DNA from: Euperipatoides rowelli
Lineage: Eukaryota; Onychophora; Udeonychophora; Euonychophora; Peripatopsidae
DNA length: 11,659 bases
Strand: one strand, 5' to 3'
NCBI GenBank assembly: GCA_003024985.2
Contig: PXIH01S0010406.1
The position numbers were made by a program, and so were the translations under genes. Of this stretch, positions 7,049 to 11,659 are shown one piece after another. Below the pieces are notes generated by a model. The model made no database searches and had not been told where the DNA came from. It was given only the letters and a program-made list of their open reading frames with translations. Positions within the stretch are counted from its first letter, which is position 1; each line of letters opens with the position of its first letter.

Positions 7049-7593
7049 GTCGTAATCGGTATCGTGCTGGAGGCGGTGGAGGAAGTAGTCTTGGAGGACG
7101 AGGCGGCGGCTCCAGTAGTCGTGGTTTTGGAGGTAGGTCTTCATTCGGTGGTAGTTCTAGAGGTGGACGTGGATCCGATAGTGCCTACGGCAGTAAAGGA
7201 GGAAGTAAAAGCTCCGGTTTTGGTAGCAAAGGTGGTGGTGGGTTCAGTAATTATAATTCTGGTACTGGGAGCAGTGGTTTCAATTCATCTTACAATAATA
7301 ATAATTCATCATACAACGCCACCAACAATTCATCATATAACAACAGTACACCTTCATACAATAATAATTCTAACTACAACAGTGGAGCATCCAACAAAAC
7401 AAGTTATAAAGGTAACAAACCACATGATCATTCACAAAGTAATGGGTATGTAAATGGCACTCCTGCATCAAAAACAACCAATAGTCAATTTTCATTTGGA
7501 CAGAATAATTATTCATCAACAGGGGGAAATACTGCACCACCACCACCACCTGCAGCAGTGGTGCAGTCTTTTGGAGGGTTTAACAATTATTAA
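7049..7593 (+). CDS. Last coding exon: RGG / prion-like C-terminal tail, probably of a DDX5/DDX17-type RNA helicase
   Basis: The reading frame (first full codon 7051, stop TAA 7591-7593) gives 180 residues after a split Gly codon. Residues 1-64 are Gly/Ser-rich with RG and RGG-type motifs (GGRGGG, SSRGGRGS), typical of RNA-binding tails. Residues 65-125 are Asn/Ser/Tyr-rich with five SSYN/PSYN/NYN units, a prion-like composition. Residues 126-180 are mixed polar and end with PPPPP (163-167) and FGGFNNY. The start GRNRYR resembles GRSRYR at the beginning of the tail of human DDX17, which also ends after a proline run. On that basis this would be the non-catalytic tail of a p68/p72 (fly Rm62) DEAD-box helicase, a nuclear protein of splicing and transcription. 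The core is not in the window, so an hnRNP, FET-like or DDX3-like protein is possible. Codon use and GC are far above the flanks. Other open frames over this exon are shadows of its repetitive codons. Confidence 0.8.
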
Positions 7594-7975
7594 AAGACTA
7601 CACATGGAGAAAAAATCCTTTTTAGAAAGGAAAAAAAAAACACTAAGGCACGTTAATTTAATGCTCCTATTTATACATTGTAGAAAAGCTGTGTTAGGTC
7701 AATTTTTTTGTCGAGTCCTATTTTTTATACATACTGTATTTCTTTATACTTTAATGGAAAGAAAGGATAACAGTTCAAAACCTGTGAATTGATACTATGC
7801 TTTTTAAACATTCCACCCTGAATTTACTGTGCCTGATTGTAGAAGGGGGGATATTGATAACTGTCCTCGGTCCAGTCTTGTCTATAAAAATGTATTATCT
7901 TTGTTTATACGTTTTCCTTTTTTTTTTTTATTAAAAAATAAAATAAAATGTTGTCTTGTTTTATTATGTGTACAT
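7594..7975 (+). other. 3' untranslated region of the gene
   Basis: AT-rich sequence after the TAA at 7591-7593, about 360-380 nt to the predicted cleavage zone. It holds an open frame only by chance. It includes AGAAGGGGGGATATTG (7842-7857), one of the few G-rich words here, and a T-rich stretch before the poly(A) signal. No microRNA site can be assigned by eye. Confidence 0.55.
7937..7947 (+). terminator. Polyadenylation signal (two overlapping AATAAA)
   Basis: AATAAA occurs at 7937-7942 and again at 7942-7947. A T/G-rich downstream element (TGTTGTCTTGTTTTATTATGTG) follows at 7949-7970, in the right place for CstF binding. Cleavage would fall around 7960-7975. A further AATAAA near 8203 could serve a longer form. 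Confidence 0.65.
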
Positions 7976-8053
7976 AAACACAATATATAACCAATCTAAT
8001 TAAGACCAGATCTATCGGGATTATCAAAAGACTTGCATGTTTTAAATATACTG

Positions 8054-8069
8054 TACTGTATATACAGTA
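8054..8069. repeat. Perfect 16-bp palindrome built from TACTGTA words
   Basis: TACTGTATATACAGTA reads the same on both strands. It sits in a cluster of the TACTGTA/TACAGTA words found through the whole window, about 80 bp beyond the poly(A) site. No protein-binding role can be assigned. Confidence 0.6.
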
Positions 8070-9388
8070 TATATTAATTAAACTTGAGCAGATTTATAAC
8101 CACAAGTTCAAGATGCCACCATGTCTTGTTTTTTTTATTAAAATATGCAATTGGAGAGATACAGTATAATCATTTAAATAGGTACAGATTGAAGGGATTT
8201 ACAATAAAAATGTCAAATATTTTGCGGTAATTACATTTTTTATAAATCCTGCATAAGTAAGGCACACATTTTGTTTAACTGAAAGAAGCGGCTAGATGGC
8301 ATCCCCTTTTTTTTTTTACATTTTTGATGGCATAAAGTTTTAATATTTTTAATTTACTGTATTATGTTCAACAACATAAGACATTTCCTTAATTTAAAAT
8401 TGATATTTAGCCCTGTTGCACAATGCAATTTGTAAGGATGCATTGTGACCCAAGATGATGATTATACTGTAAACTCTGGTTTCAGTAATCAGATAGTGCG
8501 ACACCCCTCCTCTCCTTAAAAGAAAATACTTTTCATCATTCTCAAAACTTTTTTTAATTTTTGGCTGCTATTTCTGTTTTTTTTTTTTTTCTTGTCCGAG
8601 ACAACATGAGAACTGAACTGCTTGCAGGGATTGAACATCAACTTGAAGATAGGTACATGTGACTTGCCTTGAAGAACTGAGATTTTCAGCAGAAAACAGA
8701 AAATGTTCAACATAAATGAAATTGCCGATATTTCGGAAAGGAAATGTTTTATATTTTAAAAGTAAACATAGTTTAATTTTTAATAAATATACTGTAAGTA
8801 CCGGTATGTAGAAATTAAGAACTAAATAAGATGCATTCATACAAATAAAATGTTATAAAATTTATCCAGCAGAAGTAAATTATCAATAGACCTAATTATA
8901 AAATTTTGACAGTTTTAACGATTAATAATTAAGATTGATTAAAGGGAGGAAACTTAGTATTCAAGGGATCTTGCAGGTCTAAAAGTGTAAAATAGTTATG
9001 TAGACTTTTCTTTTTCAATTTTGCTTTCACACACTAAACTTTTTGTCAAAAAAAAAATTTAAAAATTGTGAAAATAGAAGTAGATATTGGTCATTTTTGT
9101 TCACCTGTAAATGCATTGTACTTTATGTGGCCACTATGTTTGATATCATTGGAAAGCATAGTTCTTTGGTTTGTTGGATGATATGTTTAACTTTCTAAAT
9201 ATTTATTGATCAACAATAAATAAAGACCGTTCTGAAAAACATAATTCCTATCATTTAAAGAAAGTCAGTTTTAGCCTTTCTCTTATTTGGATATTAATTC
9301 AGTCCTAAAGTCGTCGAGATGATTATGATGATGCCATTTACCTGATATTTTAAACTTGAATGAAATTTTTAAGTCATTTGAGTATTTC

Positions 9389-9400
9389 GGGGGGGGGGGG
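9389..9400. repeat. Poly-G tract (12 G)
   Basis: Twelve consecutive G follow TATTTC. A mixed-composition stretch of about 70 bp follows, with AAGGGGGACATTC at 9450-9462. This may mark the edge of an anonymous repeat. It is a single G run, so an intramolecular four-run quadruplex is not expected. Confidence 0.8.
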
Positions 9401-10362
9401 TTCAAAGATCGGTGCCTAATGGTCGAAATCAATGAAAACGTGTCGTGTTAAGGGGGACATTCTACTAGAAACCTTTTTTTTTTTTTTTTTTAATGAATAA
9501 TTATTTGATTCTAATTATATATTTTCAATCTAATAGTGAATATACTTATGGTTATCTTGCTATTTTTAATAAAGAAATTTGTAAATAGTTTATCTCTGAA
9601 ACTAAATAAGTTAGATTCATGTTGTAAATAAATTTATTTTCTACAAAGGTGAGTTGATGCCGCTGTGTTTCAAAATTAAAAAAAAAAAAAAAAAATTTGA
9701 AAACGCAAAATTACAAGCATTATTTTGACATGTCGATTTAATTATCGCACTTTTTTACGATATGGTCCCAATTGCAAAATTTGTAAAAAGATTTCCAAAA
9801 ATTTAAACATAGCGGCATATATTATGGCTTGTAGAATATTGCTGCCAAAAATCTAGAGTAAATATGTTTTGTACTTATGAATTTTTTAAGTTACCAAGGT
9901 CTTAAAAATGAACAATTTGAGAAAATTCAAATTATAGTTTAGGAATGTTTAGTAAATAATTAGTCAATTAAAGTTATAAATTCCATATTCAAAATTATAC
10001 ACTTAAGCTCTGACCCCAGTTAAGTAAGTTGAAAGATTTTTTTTTTTTAAATTGGAGCCGTTTTTATTTGAATTTTAAAATTATTTAACATACAAACAAT
10101 TCTAAATACGTTTCTGTAAAAAATTTAAACCAATCTAAAATCATTTAACTTTTGCTGTTACAATCTGGTAGAAATTCTCATAAAGAGAATACGATAATCA
10201 GTTTTATCTTGATAATTTTCAGAACTAAAATTATTTTCTTAAAGATTAAAGTGAATTTTAAATTTAATTTGAATATTAATGCATAAATACCAATATGTTT
10301 TTTAAAAAAATTGATTACAAAATGAATTTTCAAAAGATTTTGGTTTGGTAGCTTAAATCTAG

Positions 10363-10410
10363 AAGTAAACAAAATACGAAAACTCGTAAAGTCTCGCGAA
10401 GATCTCATTT
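10363..10410. repeat. Diverged direct repeat, copy A (copy B at 10541-10580)
   Basis: AAGTAAACAAAATACGAAAACTCG continues to GATCTC here. Copy B at 10541-10580 has AAGTAAACAACATAACGAAAACTCG and GATCTC after a deletion of about 10 bases. The copies start 178 bp apart in the same orientation. They could be remnants of a target duplication, short terminal repeats, or a degraded satellite. Confidence 0.4.
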
Positions 10411-10540
10411 CACAATGTTTTTGTTTTTTTCTTTCCCCTTTATTCATGGATAGGCTTTGAACGACATTAAAATGGTCAAAATAAAATATTAATTAAATGG
10501 TTTAGAAACAGAGATTTAAGAAATTTTAGTTATTTATATG

Positions 10541-10580
10541 AAGTAAACAACATAACGAAAACTCGCAAAGATCTCGTGGA
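10541..10580. repeat. Diverged direct repeat, copy B
   Basis: Partner of 10363-10410. It shares AAGTAAACAA, ACGAAAACTCG and AAAGATCTC or GAAGATCTC. The interval between the copies is AT-rich with no gene. Confidence 0.4.
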
Positions 10581-10666
10581 AAAATAGTATTGCGATATTT
10601 TACCAATCGGCCAATAGGAAGACTTTTTAATGGCATTTTCAAATGGAACCAATAAAAATTTGTCAT

Positions 10667-10690
10667 TTAAAGGTCTGAAAAGACCTTTAA
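10667..10690. repeat. Perfect 10-bp hairpin closed by a GAAA tetraloop
   Basis: TTAAAGGTCT (10667-10676) pairs exactly with AGACCTTTAA (10681-10690) across GAAA (10677-10680), a stable GNRA-type loop if transcribed from the + strand. CAATAA (10650-10655) and TTATTG (10694-10699) could extend the pairing past an asymmetric internal loop. No T run follows as in a factor-independent terminator, and none would be expected in an animal. Confidence 0.6.
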
Positions 10691-11659
10691 CAATTATTGA
10701 CTTTAAGACAGAGTTTTCTATCGGCTCTCCTGTATTCCATATGTTTTTGACGTATTGCATATCATTATAAACTTAAACAAGAAGGCTCAAGGTTTCATTT
10801 AATATAAAACATGGCGTCCTAGCTTGAGAGAGAGCGTTTATCAAGTTTTCATAAATACGTCTTTTTACAGGTTTATTTTTACCTTTTAACTACTTTATGA
10901 TCTTAGTAAATTGCCTTTTTTTTTCATAGATTTTGAATTTTTTTTTTAATTTAAATGATTTTATTTGGAAAGTAGATAAGTTTATATACGGTAGGTAAAA
11001 AAAAAAATGCAATAGAATTTATTTTTCCATTTTTCGACCTGCAATTAGTAGCGTGTGCCCTTAAGAAATCGCAAGACTGCTAAAAAATATTGAATCTCTA
11101 GATGTGAGCTCAGTTGTAAATAAACACCAACAATACAGTTGATGAAATTGNTCTTGATGCAAATTAATCTAATTAAAGTGTAGATCGTTTGCAAACTTTA
11201 AAAAATATATATAGAATTTTATTCCAGGTAAAAACCACGTCATTTACAGTAAATATTTTGTTTAAAAAGCAGATTTTAACAATTATTGTGGTGTTCAAAT
11301 TTTGATGAATATTTACTGACCAGATATATTAATATTAAGCCTTGGAAGCAAAAAAAAATCTTTCCTTACATTTTAAATTCCATATTCAAACACTCTGCTA
11401 AATAACAGTCACTTCAAAAATGACTTTTGGGATAAGTATTGCCATGGTAAAATCCAGTCTTATATAAATTTATGTAATTCTTGCTTTGCTAGTAAGTATC
11501 AAGAAGAAATAATTTGTCACATTTAGACCAGTAATATGCGTTTTGGTGTCTTAACAAAATTTTATTAAATGAATGTGTCCGATGCTTAGACACGATAGCT
11601 CCCCCCTATTTGAGCCTTATTCTAGCCAGAGATAGCCTATATTTGGTAACAAATTCTAA

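Larger units (their letters stand above)
7976..11659. other. Downstream non-genic region
   Basis: I see no credible gene here. Open frames are short, AT-driven and lysine/phenylalanine/isoleucine-rich without domain motifs (for example the minus-strand frames at 8516-8840, 10178-10447 and 10530-10760). Contents worth noting are homopolymer tracts (G12 at 9389-9400, T19 at 9474-9492, A18 at 9678-9695), a GAAA-loop hairpin (10667-10690), two diverged direct repeats, isolated splice-like strings, and one undetermined base at 11151. About 9060-9260 and 9380-9470 have repeat-like texture of unknown family. Confidence 0.5.

Noticed and set aside
7125-7136. Donor-like GGAGGTAGGT inside the last exon, with further GTAAC and GTATGT strings near 7411 and 7447
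   Set aside because: Expected from GGT/AGG-rich codons; without a matching acceptor before the poly(A) site, an exonic intron is not supported.
6908-7144. Minus-strand open frame opposite the last exon acceptor
   Set aside because: It spans the poly-T tract (read as poly-Lys) and the antisense of the Gly-rich codons; no family features.
7064-7792. Two + strand open frames (7064-7453 and 7454-7792) over the Gly/Asn-rich exon and 3' UTR
   Set aside because: They are out-of-frame readings of the repetitive GGN/AAT/TCA codons (Val/Ile/His/Thr-rich with no domain). The real frame starts at 7051, follows an acceptor and ends at 7593.
7969-7976. TGTACATA, a Pumilio-type binding word
   Set aside because: It lies at or beyond the expected cleavage position after the poly(A) signal, so it is probably not in the mature 3' UTR.
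8516-8840. Overlapping minus-strand open frames of 65 and 90 codons
   Set aside because: AT-driven composition, poly-Lys from a T14 run, no domain, no splice context.
9646-9654. AAAG then GTGAGT, a strong donor-like string at 9649
   Set aside because: No open frame or acceptor lies upstream at exon distance, and the known gene has already ended; one such match in several kilobases is not surprising.
10178-10760. Minus-strand open frames of 89 and 76 codons
   Set aside because: Phe/Ile/Leu/Lys-rich chance frames; the second overlaps the GAAA-loop hairpin. No homology recognised.
11212-11233. Second AG/GT juxtaposition (TTCCAG then GTAAAA) resembling a recursive site
   Set aside because: The donor half is weak, the pyrimidine tract is poor, and it lies downstream of the gene's poly(A) signal, so no intron contains it as far as seen.
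1-11659. CRISPR arrays, tRNA or rRNA genes, bacterial operons
   Set aside because: No regularly spaced identical repeats, no cloverleaf with internal promoter boxes, no rRNA-like sequence, and the genome style is that of an animal nucleus.

Overview
The window looks like nuclear DNA from an invertebrate animal. It is very AT-rich (roughly 70% or more by eye), full of poly-T runs and short hairpins, and carries decayed Ty3/Gypsy retrotransposon sequence. Coding sequence appears only as spliced exons with animal-type splice signals. No bacterial-style gene is visible. The heptamers TACTGTA/TACAGTA are strongly over-represented and GGCCTAT words recur, which would suit a marine invertebrate, but I cannot name the species.

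The only living gene I can support lies on the + strand and starts upstream of the window. Its last coding exon (7049-7593) encodes a 180-residue low-complexity tail: RGG/Gly-Ser-rich, then Asn-Ser-Tyr-rich with repeated SSYN units, then a run of five prolines and the C-terminus FGGFNNY. It begins GRNRYR after a phase-1 splice junction. This is reminiscent of the GRSRYR segment and proline-rich end of the DDX17/DDX5 (p68/p72, fly Rm62) DEAD-box RNA helicases, so I tentatively call it the tail of such a helicase. The helicase core would lie upstream. A short 3' UTR ends near overlapping AATAAA signals at 7937-7947.

The most interesting element is at 148-260: a 113-nt, 45% GC island with a good acceptor before it and a strong GTGAGT donor after it. 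It has stops in all three frames and a length that is not a multiple of three. Read in the phase required by the last exon it stops at 171-173, 87 nt before its own donor. This is the architecture of a poison cassette exon that would send the mRNA to nonsense-mediated decay. A perfect 8-bp hairpin ends one base before its donor. The 6.8-kb intron behind it (261-7048) contains a textbook-looking zero-length exon at 1395/1396 (pyrimidine tract, AG, GTAAGT), a candidate recursive-splicing point. Together these suggest that the final intron carries regulation of an RNA-binding protein gene, perhaps autoregulation.

The same intron collects transposon debris: a candidate 679-bp TTAA-flanked inverted-repeat element (517-1195), a minus-strand Gypsy pol relic (integrase 2117-2958; RNase H and linker about 4270-5095), an 86-bp tandem expansion inside the RNase H segment, a 34-bp duplication next to a perfect inverted repeat, and a fragment of a second, different integrase (about 5250-5470).

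Downstream of the gene (about 7975-11659) I see no gene: AT-rich sequence with a 10-bp GAAA-loop hairpin (10667-10690), a pair of diverged direct repeats (10363-10410 and 10541-10580), homopolymer tracts and one ambiguous base (11151).
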